Below are positions 54,228 to 62,656 of a DNA stretch of 64,000 bases, in pieces; position 1 is the first letter of the stretch, and each line of letters starts with the position of its first letter. Made by a program: the position numbers and the translations under genes. Source of the DNA: Hydrogenothermaceae bacterium (GTDB taxonomy: Bacteria > Aquificota > Aquificia > Aquificales > Hydrogenothermaceae); NCBI GenBank assembly GCA_015519975.1, contig WIAL01000034.1:1-64000 (forward strand), in the 5' to 3' direction. The notes beneath the pieces were generated by a model. That model did not search any database and had not been told where the DNA came from. It saw nothing but the letters and a program-made list of their open reading frames with translations.

Positions 54228-54746
54228 TTAGAATCTAATCCAGATAGGACTGTAATATCTAATTTTTAGTGTGGAAAACTGCTCTATTTCTTTACTATCA
54301 GTATTTATAAGCTTTAAAAAGACTATAACATGAAAATCTGTTTTTTTATATGTTCCGATTATTGCATATTTTATACCTTTATTTTTTAAATTTTCATTTA
54401 AAAGAGGTTTTCCACTACTACTTAAAGTTATATTTTCTTCAAAGTTTACTGGAATAATTTTAGACTTACATTTGTTAGAAAGGGCTGATTTTAAATGCTC
54501 AGTTAAGAATAGACCTTCTTTTGTTGTTTTAAGGTTTTCATAACTTACTATATTAAATACTAGAGCGTCCTGTTTATGTGTATACTTGCAAAAACCGTTT
54601 ATTTTTTCAGCAAAAAATTTTTCGTAAGGTCTCTCATAAAAAAAATCTTCCTTATCTGTAATGTAAAGTTCGTTATCAGGATAAGAACAGGATGTGGAAA
54701 ATAATATATAAACTACAAAAACTGTAAAAATTCCTAAAAGTTTCAT
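54228..54746 (-). CDS. putative lipoprotein of a sigma-factor operon
   Basis: A 172-residue protein with a signal sequence ending at a likely lipidated C20 (LFSTSC); the lipobox is imperfect because position -3 is Ser. The mature part has the pattern PYEKFFAEKINGFC, TEHLKSALSNKC and KYAIIGTYKKTDFHVIVFLKLINTDSKEIEQF. This loosely recalls FlgO/TolB-like outer-membrane helper domains, but the resemblance is weak. It overlaps the preceding six-cysteine protein gene by 4 bases. Function unknown. Confidence 0.65.
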   Translation of the reverse strand: MKLLGIFTVFVVYILFSTSCSYPDNELYITDKEDFFYERPYEKFFAEKINGFCKYTHKQDALVFNIVSYENLKTTKEGLFLTEHLKSALSNKCKSKIIPVNFEENITLSSSGKPLLNENLKNKGIKYAIIGTYKKTDFHVIVFLKLINTDSKEIEQFSTLKIRYYSPIWIRF

Positions 54747-55051
54747 TTTAAACAGCTCTTTATAAACTGATTTTCATCTTTTATATTAAATTTACTTTTT
54801 CCTAAAAAGCATCCTATTTTACAACTTTCCTGTATGTATTTTTTTTGATCTTCTGTAAAAGCTTTTCCAAATTTTATCCCTTTTGATAAAGCTTCACAGT
54901 TTGTACCTGCCATCAATCCTCTCTGATAACACTGCTGATATATACCATAAGTAAAATGGCAGAACTGCTCTTTAGTAATTTTGGGCTTTTTTTCTCCTGC
55001 AAAAGAAAAACTAAATAAAAATATACCCATTAGCATTAAAATAGTTCTCAA
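54743..55051 (-). CDS. secreted six-cysteine protein
   Basis: A 102-residue protein with a cleavable signal peptide (about 1-18, ending SFAG). The mature part has six cysteines at 31, 41, 52, 77, 81 and 100, enough for three disulfides in the periplasm. No family was recognised. The gene sits between an outer-membrane barrel gene and a lipoprotein gene, with gaps of 10 and -4 bases, so the three products may act together at the envelope. Confidence 0.7.
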   Translation of the reverse strand: MRTILMLMGIFLFSFSFAGEKKPKITKEQFCHFTYGIYQQCYQRGLMAGTNCEALSKGIKFGKAFTEDQKKYIQESCKIGCFLGKSKFNIKDENQFIKSCLK

Positions 55052-55061
55052 CTCAAACCTC

Positions 55062-55658
55062 CTAGTAAAATATCCATCCTATTTCTATTCCAAATGAAGA
55101 TAAAATAATTTTATTACTCCATTCATTTTCGTTTATTAGATAAGAACTTCTTAAAAAAGGAGAAATTAAGAAATGGTTAAAGGGTTCATAAGAGTACTTT
55201 AATGTAAAACCATCTCCATCAAATTCATCACTATCTTTTATGAACTTATCATCTCCTGTAATAATTGATGAACTGCCGTAGAGTCTAATAAAATGTTTTT
55301 CCTTAAAGTTAAATCCTATAACAAGGTATGTTCCTGATTCTCTTATATCAAAATAGTTATTTCTTTTTTTGTTTGTGAGAAGCTTAGGTTTATCGCCTAA
55401 AGATGACCCATAAATTCCAGCTCCAATTAAAAATCCATCTTTAAATATATATCCAAATTCTGCATTTAGATTCAGTGCAGATACGGTAGTATCTTTTGAA
55501 ACAGTTTTTCCCTGGTTGGTATCGTAAAGTTTTTCTTTTAAATAAACACTTTCAAAACCAATATTTGGGTTAATATACCATCCATTTTTCACATCATCAA
55601 AAGCTTTTACAGAAAAAAATAACAATAGGGGTAAAAGCAGTATTTTCCTGAGAAACAT
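55062..55658 (-). CDS. outer-membrane beta-barrel protein
   Basis: A 198-residue protein with a signal peptide (about 1-19, MFLRKILLLPLLLFFSVKA). Alternating hydrophobic strands follow (YINPNIGFESVYLKE, AEFGYIFKDGFLIGAGIYG, GTYLVIGFNFKEKHFIRLYG), and the C-terminus ends IGWIFY with the terminal aromatic typical of barrels. Eight strands are likely. No named family was recognised. It starts 14 bases after the sigma-factor gene. Confidence 0.72.
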   Translation of the reverse strand: MFLRKILLLPLLLFFSVKAFDDVKNGWYINPNIGFESVYLKEKLYDTNQGKTVSKDTTVSALNLNAEFGYIFKDGFLIGAGIYGSSLGDKPKLLTNKKRNNYFDIRESGTYLVIGFNFKEKHFIRLYGSSSIITGDDKFIKDSDEFDGDGFTLKYSYEPFNHFLISPFLRSSYLINENEWSNKIILSSFGIEIGWIFY

Positions 55659-55672
55659 ACCTATCCCCTTTA

Positions 55673-56509
55673 TTATGATAAGAAATCCTTTAAATGTCTT
55701 TTCATAGCTAAAGCTCTTAATTTCTTTAATGCTCTATTTTCAAGCTGTCTTACTCTTTCCCTTGAAATTCCAAGCATTTCCCCAACTTCATTTAATGTTT
55801 TTGGTTCTTCCCCTTCAAGTCCGTATCTGTGTTTTATAATTGCCCTTTCTCTCTCATCTAGTGCTTTTATAAGCTTTGTTAGTTCTTTATGTAAAGATTC
55901 CTCTACAACTTCCTTTTCAACATCTTCTGTACCTTTTTTAGATAGAAGGTCTAAAAGTGTAATATCTTCTTCTTCTCCCATAGGCATATCAAGGGAGTAA
56001 GGCATCCTTACTATTTGAAGAGCCTGTCTTACCTTTTTAGGATTTGAATCAACCTCTTTTGCAATTTCTTCTAGTGTAGGTTCTCTACCTAACTTTTCTT
56101 TTAGATTCTCGTATGCTTCTTTTACTTTGCTTATAAATAAAGACTCTTTTATTGGTATTCTAACTGCACCTGTTTGTTGGAAAATTGTCTGCATTATAGC
56201 CTGTCTAATCCACCATACAGCGTATGATATGAATTTAACATCCCTGTCAGGGTCAAATCTTTTTGCAGCTTCAATTAAGCCAAGATTTCCAGCTGCTATT
56301 AGGTCTGTTAAAGGCACACCCCATCCCATAAAGTTTTTAGCTACATTAACAACAAATCTTAAGTTTCCTTCAACAAGTTTTTTTAAAGCCTCTTTATCTC
56401 CTTTTTTTGCCTTTATAGCAAGTTCTTTTTCCTCTTCAGGAGATAAAAGAGGATGCTGTGCCATTTGCTGTATATAAAGATTTAAAGTAGTTTGTTCTTT
56501 GTCAGCCAT
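55673..56509 (-). CDS. alternative sigma-70-family factor (group 2, SigA/RpoS-like)
   Basis: 278 residues, starting at region 1.2 (TTLNLYIQQMAQHPLLSPEEE), so region 1.1 is missing. Regions 2.1-2.4 are clear (NLRFVVNVAKNFMGWG, DLIAAGNLGLIEAAKRFD, ISYAVWWIRQAIMQTI). Region 3 follows, and region 4.2 is HTH-like (TLNEVGEMLGISRERVRQLENRALKKLR). The RpoH box is absent, and the length rules out the main housekeeping RpoD of most bacteria. It heads an operon with three envelope genes. A 19-bp palindrome lies upstream at 56542-56560. Confidence 0.88.
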   Translation of the reverse strand: MADKEQTTLNLYIQQMAQHPLLSPEEEKELAIKAKKGDKEALKKLVEGNLRFVVNVAKNFMGWGVPLTDLIAAGNLGLIEAAKRFDPDRDVKFISYAVWWIRQAIMQTIFQQTGAVRIPIKESLFISKVKEAYENLKEKLGREPTLEEIAKEVDSNPKKVRQALQIVRMPYSLDMPMGEEEDITLLDLLSKKGTEDVEKEVVEESLHKELTKLIKALDERERAIIKHRYGLEGEEPKTLNEVGEMLGISRERVRQLENRALKKLRALAMKRHLKDFLS

Positions 56510-56541
56510 GCTTTCCCCTAATATATTATTTGATTCTAACT

Positions 56542-56560
56542 ATTAATAATAATTATTAAT
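56542..56560. promoter_or_regulatory. 19-bp palindrome, Fur/PerR-like, before the sigma-factor operon
   Basis: ATTAATAAT-A-ATTATTAAT is a perfect 9-1-9 inverted repeat. Its inner 15 bases match the Fur-type 7-1-7 core at 13 positions. It lies 33 bases upstream of the sigma-factor ATG. Composition is entirely A/T, so specificity is uncertain. Confidence 0.4.
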
Positions 56561-56634
56561 AAAAAATTTTCTATGACTATACTCAAGTTTTTTATTAAGA
56601 GTATGTTAAAAGTAGAAAAAAGGCAAGAGGAAGT

Positions 56635-58452
56635 TTATCCTTCCTCTTCCTGTGGTATTTCTACCTCTATTCCAAGTTCTTCAAGTTGTTCTTGGGATAC
56701 ATAATCAGGAGCATCTGTTAATGGACAGCTTCCTTTTTGAGTTTTTGGAAATGCTATAACTTCTCTTATACTTTCAGAATCAGTCATTAGAGCAACTAGT
56801 CTATCAAGACCAAAAGCAAGACCACCGTGAGGAGGTGCCCCGTATTTTAATGCCTGTATTAAAAATCCAAATTTTTCCTCTGCTTCTTCTTTTGAGATTC
56901 CAAGTACATTAAACAGTTTTTCCTGAATATCGGGTCTGTGGATACGAATAGAACCACCGCCTATTTCTTCACCATTTAAAACAAGGTCGTATGCCCTTGC
57001 TCTTATTGAAGTTGCAATTTCTCTATTTCCTAAAGCTTTATCCAGTTTAGGAAGATCTTCTTCTTTTGGGCTTGTAAATGGATGGTGAAGTGCAACATAT
57101 CTTCCTTCTTCTTCATCCCATTCAAGAAGTGGAAAATCTACGATCCATAAAAAGTCCCATCTTCCTGTAGGTACAATGTTTAACTTGTCTGCAAGATGTT
57201 TTCTCATAAACCCTAAAACTTTATGGGTTGTCTCATGTACATCTGCTATAAATACCATTAAATCACCAGCTTTTGCGTTCATTTTTTCTTTTATTTTTTG
57301 AAGCTGGTCTTCTGTAAAGAATTTTGTAATAGGAGATTGAAATCCTTCTTCTGTTACTTTTATCCATGCCATTCCTTTGGCACCAAACTTTTTGGCATAT
57401 TCAGTTAAATCATCGATCTCTTTTCTTGAAAATGATGCACCACCTTCTATCGTTAAGCCTTTAACAATTCCGCCTTTTTCTATTGTGTCTTTAAATACTT
57501 TAAACTCCACCTCTTTTGCTATATCTGAAATATCTTTTAAATGCATTTCAAATCTTACATCTGGTTTATCAGAGCCATATTTTTCAATTGCTTCTTGATA
57601 AGTCATTCTTTTAAAAGGTATTTTTAAATCTATTCCAAGAAGTTCTTTAAAAAGTGTATGAATTAAACCTTCAGATATTGCCATTACATCTTCTTCTGAA
57701 ACAAAAGACATCTCAAAGTCTATCTGGGTAAATTCTGGCTGTCTATCTTTTCTTAAATCTTCATCTCTAAAACATTTTGCTATTTGAAAGTATCTTTCTA
57801 TTCCTGCAACCATTAGAATTTGTTTAAAAAGCTGAGGGGACTGTGGGAGTGCATAAAATTTTCCTTTTTCAAGTCTTGATGGGACTAAAAAGTCTCTTGC
57901 TCCCTCAGGAGTTGATTTTGTAAGCATTGGTGTTTCAACTTCGAGAAATCCATTTCCTGCAAGGTATTCCCTTGTTTTTTGGTACACCTCGTGCCTTAAA
58001 AGGAGCTTTTTAAACATACTGTTTCTTCTAAGGTCTAAATATCTGTATTTAAGCCTTACTTCTTCACTTACATTTATTTCATCTTCTATCTGGAAAGGAA
58101 GTATGTCGCATGTATTTAGTATTAAAAGTCGCTGACCTATAACTTCTATATTTCCTGTAGGAATTTTTGGGTTTTCTGTACCTGCAGGTCTTCTTTCAAC
58201 TCTTCCTAGAACTCCAATTACATATTCAGTTCTTACTTTTTTTGCTTTTTCAACAACTTCTTGAGGTGATTTTGATGGGTCAAAAACTACCTGAATAGTC
58301 CCTTCTCGGTCTCTTAAGTTTATAAATATAACTCCGCCGTGGTCTCTAACACTTTCTGCCCATCCAAGCAGTCTAACTTCATCTCCAATATTATTTTCTG
58401 TTAAATCTCCAGTATAGTAATCTCTTTTAAAATCACCTAGATTGTCTATCAT
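56635..58452 (-). CDS. aspS: aspartyl-tRNA synthetase
   Basis: A class IIb synthetase of the bacterial type, 605 residues including the GAD insertion. It has an N-terminal OB-fold (LLGWAESVRDHGGVIFINLRDREG). The catalytic core contains motif 2 (FRDEDLRKDRQPEFTQIDFEMSF) and motif 3 (GLAFGLDRLVAL near 560). The GAD domain lies around 290-410. The ATG at 58452 matches the family N-terminus and follows AAAGGAG; an upstream in-frame ATG has no such support. It starts 13 bases after the 96-residue gene. Confidence 0.96.
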   Translation of the reverse strand: MIDNLGDFKRDYYTGDLTENNIGDEVRLLGWAESVRDHGGVIFINLRDREGTIQVVFDPSKSPQEVVEKAKKVRTEYVIGVLGRVERRPAGTENPKIPTGNIEVIGQRLLILNTCDILPFQIEDEINVSEEVRLKYRYLDLRRNSMFKKLLLRHEVYQKTREYLAGNGFLEVETPMLTKSTPEGARDFLVPSRLEKGKFYALPQSPQLFKQILMVAGIERYFQIAKCFRDEDLRKDRQPEFTQIDFEMSFVSEEDVMAISEGLIHTLFKELLGIDLKIPFKRMTYQEAIEKYGSDKPDVRFEMHLKDISDIAKEVEFKVFKDTIEKGGIVKGLTIEGGASFSRKEIDDLTEYAKKFGAKGMAWIKVTEEGFQSPITKFFTEDQLQKIKEKMNAKAGDLMVFIADVHETTHKVLGFMRKHLADKLNIVPTGRWDFLWIVDFPLLEWDEEEGRYVALHHPFTSPKEEDLPKLDKALGNREIATSIRARAYDLVLNGEEIGGGSIRIHRPDIQEKLFNVLGISKEEAEEKFGFLIQALKYGAPPHGGLAFGLDRLVALMTDSESIREVIAFPKTQKGSCPLTDAPDYVSQEQLEELGIEVEIPQEEEG

Positions 58453-58465
58453 TGCCTTTTCTCCT

Positions 58466-58756
58466 TTATCTTCTAAATATATTTTTATCAAGTAAAGCTT
58501 GTGTGTTGTCAGTAATTTTTTTAGCTTCTTTATATGGAATTTCTTTTAAATTTTTAAAAATATTTTCAGGTTTATCTGTTATCAGTTCATAAGTTTCAGA
58601 AAAGATAACTCTATCTATGAAGATTGCAAAAACTTTGCCTATTTTTATATAAAAACTGTTATTATCCAGTTTTTTCTTTTCAAGAAGCATATAACAAAAA
58701 CCTTTTTGTATAAAATTATCATTCGATTCAGATAGGTAGAATTTTCCTTTTTCCAT
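58466..58756 (-). CDS. hypothetical protein
   Basis: A 96-residue cytoplasmic protein of unknown function, mixed alpha/beta (FYIKIGKVFAIFIDRVIFSETYEL, then a helical tail). It has one cysteine, no signal peptide and no recognised domain. It is probably co-transcribed with aspS, which starts 13 bases later. No clear ribosome site was seen before its ATG. Confidence 0.55.
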   Translation of the reverse strand: MEKGKFYLSESNDNFIQKGFCYMLLEKKKLDNNSFYIKIGKVFAIFIDRVIFSETYELITDKPENIFKNLKEIPYKEAKKITDNTQALLDKNIFRR

Positions 58757-58812
58757 AAAGAAAATTATATATGATTTGGGAGGAGTTTTCAGATTATTTT
58801 GGTAGGAAACTT

Positions 58813-58830
58813 GAAAGGGGCAAAAGCCCC
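58813..58830 (-). terminator. terminator after the [2Fe-2S] ferredoxin gene
   Basis: On the minus strand GGGGC-TTTT-GCCCC (58830-58817) follows the stop codon by 7 bases and ends in TTTC. The stem is strong but the T-tract short. Confidence 0.65.
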
Positions 58831-58837
58831 AAATTTT

Positions 58838-59173
58838 TTACATCATTCCTGGAGGTTTTCCTACAGAAGTAACTAATCTTTCTACTGGCTCACCGCCGAT
58901 TATGTGTTTTTCAATAATTTCTTCAACATCTTCAGGTGTTACTCTTCCGTACCAAACAGCATCAGGATAAACAACAACATTAGGTCCAAACATACATGGT
59001 CCTAAACATCCTGTTGGAGTAACAGCCATTTTTGTCATAAGTTCAGGTTTGCTCATTAATACTTCTTGGAATTTCATAAATATTTTGTCTGAGCCCTGTG
59101 CCCCGCAAGAAGGCATTCCAGGTGGTTTGTTTTGCATACATACGAAAATGTGTCTAAAAGTTTGTTCTGCCAT
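58838..59173 (-). CDS. thioredoxin-like [2Fe-2S] ferredoxin
   Basis: A 111-residue ferredoxin of the thioredoxin-fold type (like Aquifex aeolicus Fd4, Clostridium pasteurianum 2FeFd and the NuoE C-terminal domain). Cluster cysteines are in HIFVCMQNKPPGMPSCGAQG (two) and TGCLGPCMFGP (two). The C-terminal WYGRVTPEDVEEIIEKHI completes the fold. Redox partners are unknown. An AGGAGG ribosome site lies upstream. It is monocistronic. Confidence 0.9.
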   Translation of the reverse strand: MAEQTFRHIFVCMQNKPPGMPSCGAQGSDKIFMKFQEVLMSKPELMTKMAVTPTGCLGPCMFGPNVVVYPDAVWYGRVTPEDVEEIIEKHIIGGEPVERLVTSVGKPPGMM

Positions 59174-59300
59174 TTACAGCTTCCTCCTGTTTAAAATTTT
59201 TGATTTTATTCTATATTTATTTATACAGCTAAAAAAATGATTTTTGTTAGATTTTATATTAATATATTTTTGGCATAAATTTTGAAGGGGATTAGTTAGT

Positions 59301-59984
59301 TTGAAAAAACTTGGAATAGCCCTTGATTTTACAGAAATAGAAGATGCTGAAAAGTTCTTGTACGATATAGAGGATAAAGATTTAATAATTAAAGTAGGCT
59401 ATTCCTTATTTGTAAAATACGGCAAAGATATTACTGATTTTGTAAAAAGTAGAGGTTTTGAGCTTTTTCTTGATCTGAAACTGCATGACATACCAAATAC
59501 AGTCTACAACGGTGTTAAAAGTGCTGTTTATGCTGGAGCTGATTATCTTACTGTTCATACCTTAGGTGGAAAAGAAATGCTTGAAAAAGCTGTAGAAGCC
59601 AAAAAAGATAGTGATCTTAAACTTTTGGGCGTAACTGTTCTTACCAGTCATGACAATAGCTATGTGGAATATATTGGATCAAAATATACTATAAAAGAAC
59701 TTACTTTAAATCTTGCAAAAACTGCTGTTGATGTTGGTATTGATGGTATAGTGTGCTCTGTGGAGGAAGTTTCATTTTTAAAAGAAAATATAGATAAAGA
59801 TTTTATTGCAGTAACACCTGGAATTAGACTTGAAAAAGATAGTAAAGATGATCAAAAAAGAATAGCTACACCTGATGAGGCAGTAGGAAAGGGTGCAAAT
59901 ATACTTATAGTTGGAAGACCTATTATAAAAGCTGAAAATCCAAATGAAAAAATAAAAGAAATAAAAGAAAAAATGCAAATATGA
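59301..59984 (+). CDS. pyrF: orotidine-5'-phosphate decarboxylase
   Basis: A 227-residue TIM-barrel enzyme for the last step of UMP synthesis. The catalytic D-x-K-x-x-D is in LFLDLKLHDIPNTV (about 56-69), with the phosphate-binding TPGIRL and GANILIVGRPIIKA near the end. The start is TTG with AAGGGG 10 bases upstream. It overlaps the rpoN start by 4 bases, so the two are in one transcript despite unrelated roles. Confidence 0.95.
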   Translation: MKKLGIALDFTEIEDAEKFLYDIEDKDLIIKVGYSLFVKYGKDITDFVKSRGFELFLDLKLHDIPNTVYNGVKSAVYAGADYLTVHTLGGKEMLEKAVEAKKDSDLKLLGVTVLTSHDNSYVEYIGSKYTIKELTLNLAKTAVDVGIDGIVCSVEEVSFLKENIDKDFIAVTPGIRLEKDSKDDQKRIATPDEAVGKGANILIVGRPIIKAENPNEKIKEIKEKMQI

Positions 59985-61297
59985 AAAATACACTGGCTTT
60001 AAAGCTTACAAACAAGCTAAATTTAACGCTTAGTTTAAAACAGCAGTTAAAACTTTTAACATTAAACCATTTACAGCTAAAAGAAGAAATAAAGCAGGAA
60101 TTAGAAGAAAATCCATTTTTAGAAGAAGTTCTAAATATCGAACCTGATGTTTTTATGCCAAAAGATTTAGCTCAAGGCTACTATGAAGAAGAGGAAGAAA
60201 AACTTTCACCTTTAAACAGGCTTGCATATAAACCCTCTTTAATTGATGTTTTAGAATTTCAAATTGATTTGGAATTTGATGAAAAAGAAAAGAAAATAGC
60301 CTATGAAATAATAGGAAACTTAGATGAGAAAGGACTTATTTCTATTCCTATAGAAGAAATAGCAGAAAAATTGAAAATAGATGTTTCTGAAGTAGAGAAA
60401 ATTCGCAGGCGGGTAATGAGGCTTGAACCAGCTGGAATAGCGGCAAAAACATTAGAAGAAGCATTAGTTGTTCAGTATGAAGAAAAATTTGGTGAAAATG
60501 AAAAAGTAGAAAGAATATTAAAAGAAGATGCTTTTAATTTAAATGAAATAGACTATTTAAAACATAAGTATAATTTGTTAGATGAAGAACTTGAAACAAT
60601 AATTTGCAGTATAAAACAGCTTGTTCCTTATCCAACTTTTAATTTTCAAGAAAGTCATACACAATATGTAGAACCAGATATTTATATTTATGACCTTGGA
60701 GATGAGTTTGAAATAAAGATAAATGAATGGGACATACCAAAATTAAAACTTACAACCCAGTATAGAAAACTTATTTCAAGAAAAGACTTGCCGGAAGAAA
60801 CTAGAAAATTTTTAGAAGCAAAACTTCAAAAGGCAATAGGAATAGTTAAAGGAATTGAGCAAAGAAGAGAAAATCTCTTAAAAATAGCAAAAGCTCTTGT
60901 CGAATATCAATCAGAATTTTTAAGAAAAGGAAAATCCTATTTAAAACCTTTAAATTTAAAAGATGTTGCAAAGAAGGTAGATTTACATGAATCAACAATA
61001 AGCAGAATAACCTCAAGTAAGTATGCGCAAACTCCAATAGGATTAATACCTTTAAAAGCGTTTTTTGCTACAAAAATATCATCTGTAGGAACAGAAGGAA
61101 ATATATCTAATGAACAGGTAAAAGCTTTAATAAAAGAAATAATAGAAGAAGAAGATAAATCTAAACCTTTAAGTGATGAAGCAATATCTAAAATTTTGAG
61201 GAAAGAGCATAAAATAAACATTGCACGAAGAACTGTGGCAAAATATAGGGAAGAAATGAATATACCAGGATCAAGAAAAAGGAGGATAAAGTTATGA
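59981..61297 (+). CDS. rpoN: RNA polymerase sigma-54 factor
   Basis: 438 residues. The Leu/Gln-rich activator-interacting region I is LSLKQQLKLLTLNHLQLKEEIKQELEENPFLEE at the N-terminus. A core-binding region, a helix-turn-helix (VDLHESTISRITSSKYAQTP) and the RpoN box ARRTVAKYR (about 413-421) that reads the -24 element follow. Sigma-54 needs an AAA+ activator; none is in the window. It overlaps pyrF and hpf by 4 bases each. rpoN-hpf synteny is widespread. Confidence 0.96.
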   Translation: MKNTLALKLTNKLNLTLSLKQQLKLLTLNHLQLKEEIKQELEENPFLEEVLNIEPDVFMPKDLAQGYYEEEEEKLSPLNRLAYKPSLIDVLEFQIDLEFDEKEKKIAYEIIGNLDEKGLISIPIEEIAEKLKIDVSEVEKIRRRVMRLEPAGIAAKTLEEALVVQYEEKFGENEKVERILKEDAFNLNEIDYLKHKYNLLDEELETIICSIKQLVPYPTFNFQESHTQYVEPDIYIYDLGDEFEIKINEWDIPKLKLTTQYRKLISRKDLPEETRKFLEAKLQKAIGIVKGIEQRRENLLKIAKALVEYQSEFLRKGKSYLKPLNLKDVAKKVDLHESTISRITSSKYAQTPIGLIPLKAFFATKISSVGTEGNISNEQVKALIKEIIEEEDKSKPLSDEAISKILRKEHKINIARRTVAKYREEMNIPGSRKRRIKL

Positions 61298-61860
61298 AAG
61301 TAGAACATGTCGGTAAAAACATTCAGGTTACAGATTTCATTAAGGATTACACAGAGCATAAGCTTGAAAGATTAAAACCTTATTTAAAGGATATAGACGT
61401 AGCTGAAGATTCAGTTCAAGTAAGAGTTACGTATGATTTTGAAAAACACAGACATAGAAACAGAGTAGATATAGATGTTTATTTTAATACTCCAGGCGGT
61501 GGAGTTATACACGCCTGGGAAGAAAGTAATGATTTATATACTGCAATAGATTTTGTTATTGATGAAGTTGAAAGACAGCTTGTAAGATTAAAAGCAAGAA
61601 GGGTAGAAGAAAGAAGAAGACTTGCAAAATTAAAAGAAAAAGAAAGAAGAGAAGGTATCAAAGAAGAAAGCATTGAAAAACCTTTAATAGTTTTAGAGCC
61701 ACTTCCTATAGAAAAGCCTATGGATGTTGAAGATGCGAGGCTTTTACTTGAAGAAATGGGAGCTTTTTTCCTTCCATTTAGAAATGCAGAAACTGGTGAA
61801 ATAAACGTTATTTATAGAAAAAAAGCTGGAAATTACGGTCTTATAGCACCGGGAGTTTAA
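61294..61860 (+). CDS. hpf: long ribosome hibernation promoting factor
   Basis: A 188-residue protein with an N-terminal S30AE domain (about 1-105, VEHVGKNIQVTDFIKDYTEHKLERL) that occupies the decoding site. A charged linker precedes the C-terminal dimerisation domain (about 128-188, EKPMDVEDARLLLEEMGAFFLPFRNAETGEINVIYRKKAGNYGLI). The long form alone pairs 70S ribosomes into 100S dimers. GGAGG lies before the ATG, overlapping the rpoN stop. Confidence 0.94.
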   Translation: MKVEHVGKNIQVTDFIKDYTEHKLERLKPYLKDIDVAEDSVQVRVTYDFEKHRHRNRVDIDVYFNTPGGGVIHAWEESNDLYTAIDFVIDEVERQLVRLKARRVEERRRLAKLKEKERREGIKEESIEKPLIVLEPLPIEKPMDVEDARLLLEEMGAFFLPFRNAETGEINVIYRKKAGNYGLIAPGV

Positions 61861-61867
61861 AACTGTA

Positions 61868-61885
61868 GGGGCTTTATGCCCCTTT
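61868..61885 (+). terminator. terminator between the convergent hpf and trmD genes
   Basis: GGGGC-TTTAT-GCCCC (61868-61882) followed by TTT, 8 bases after the hpf stop and overlapping the trmD stop. It may serve both genes. Confidence 0.72.
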
Positions 61886-62632
61886 AAATACTTCTTCAAA
61901 ATTTTTTCCTTTTTTTATAAGGTTTAAAATTTTTTTATCTTCTTCTGACAATTCTGCTTTTTCTAAAAGGTCTGGTCTTTTTTTATAAGTTCTTTCTAAT
62001 TGCTGCCATCTTCTCCATTTTTCTATTAACTTATGATTTCCAGAAAGTAGAACTTCAGGTACTTTCATTCCTCTAAATTCTGCAGGACGGGTATAGTTTG
62101 GGTATCCAATTAAATTATCTGAAAAAGAATCAACATTAAGACTATTTTTATCCCCAACTACTCCCGGAACAAGCCTTGCAACAGCATCTATTATTACTAC
62201 AGCAGCAGCTTCTCCTCCAGATAGTATAAAGTCACCTATTGAAACTTCCTCATCAACTATGCTCTTTACTCTTTCATCTATACCTTCGTATCTTCCACAT
62301 ATTATTAATATCTCATTTTTTTGGGAAAGTTCTTTAGCAAAGTCTTGATCAAATTTTCTTCCCCAAGGTTCTGTAATTAAAATATAAGGTTTATGACCCT
62401 TCTCTAAAATACTTTCATAGGCTTTAAATATAGGTTCTGGTTTTAAGAGCATTCCAGGACCACCGCCGTAAACTGTGTCATCAACAGTTTTATGTTTATC
62501 ATTTGTAAAATCTCTAGGATTTATATTTTCAATTGATATTATGCCTTTTTTGATTGCTTGGTGTATGATGCCTGTATTTTTTAAGCCTTCTATAAGTTGT
62601 GGAAATATTGATATAGTAAAAAATCTTTTCAT
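61874..62632 (-). CDS. trmD: tRNA (guanine37-N1)-methyltransferase
   Basis: A 252-residue SPOUT enzyme that methylates G37 and prevents frameshifting. Family marks are FFTISIFPQLIEG at the N-terminus, DDTVYGGGPGMLLKPEP (about 50-66), LIICGRYEGIDERV (about 103-116) and the knot GDFILSGGEAAAVVIID. The ATG at 62632 gives the family N-terminus. It lacks a ribosome site, and a TATAAT at 62647-62642 implies an almost leaderless transcript. It is downstream of rnpB on the same strand. The usual rpsP-rimM-rplS neighbours are missing. Confidence 0.93.
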   Translation of the reverse strand: MKRFFTISIFPQLIEGLKNTGIIHQAIKKGIISIENINPRDFTNDKHKTVDDTVYGGGPGMLLKPEPIFKAYESILEKGHKPYILITEPWGRKFDQDFAKELSQKNEILIICGRYEGIDERVKSIVDEEVSIGDFILSGGEAAAVVIIDAVARLVPGVVGDKNSLNVDSFSDNLIGYPNYTRPAEFRGMKVPEVLLSGNHKLIEKWRRWQQLERTYKKRPDLLEKAELSEEDKKILNLIKKGKNFEEVFKGA

Positions 62633-62656
62633 GGTTTTAATATTATAGAATATATT

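Noticed and set aside
59271-59285. Sigma-54-like TGGCA-N9-TGA element before pyrF-rpoN-hpf (rpoN autoregulation?)
   Set aside because: Spacing fits, but the -12 GC is GA and transcription would start about 4 bases before the TTG, deleting the ribosome site.
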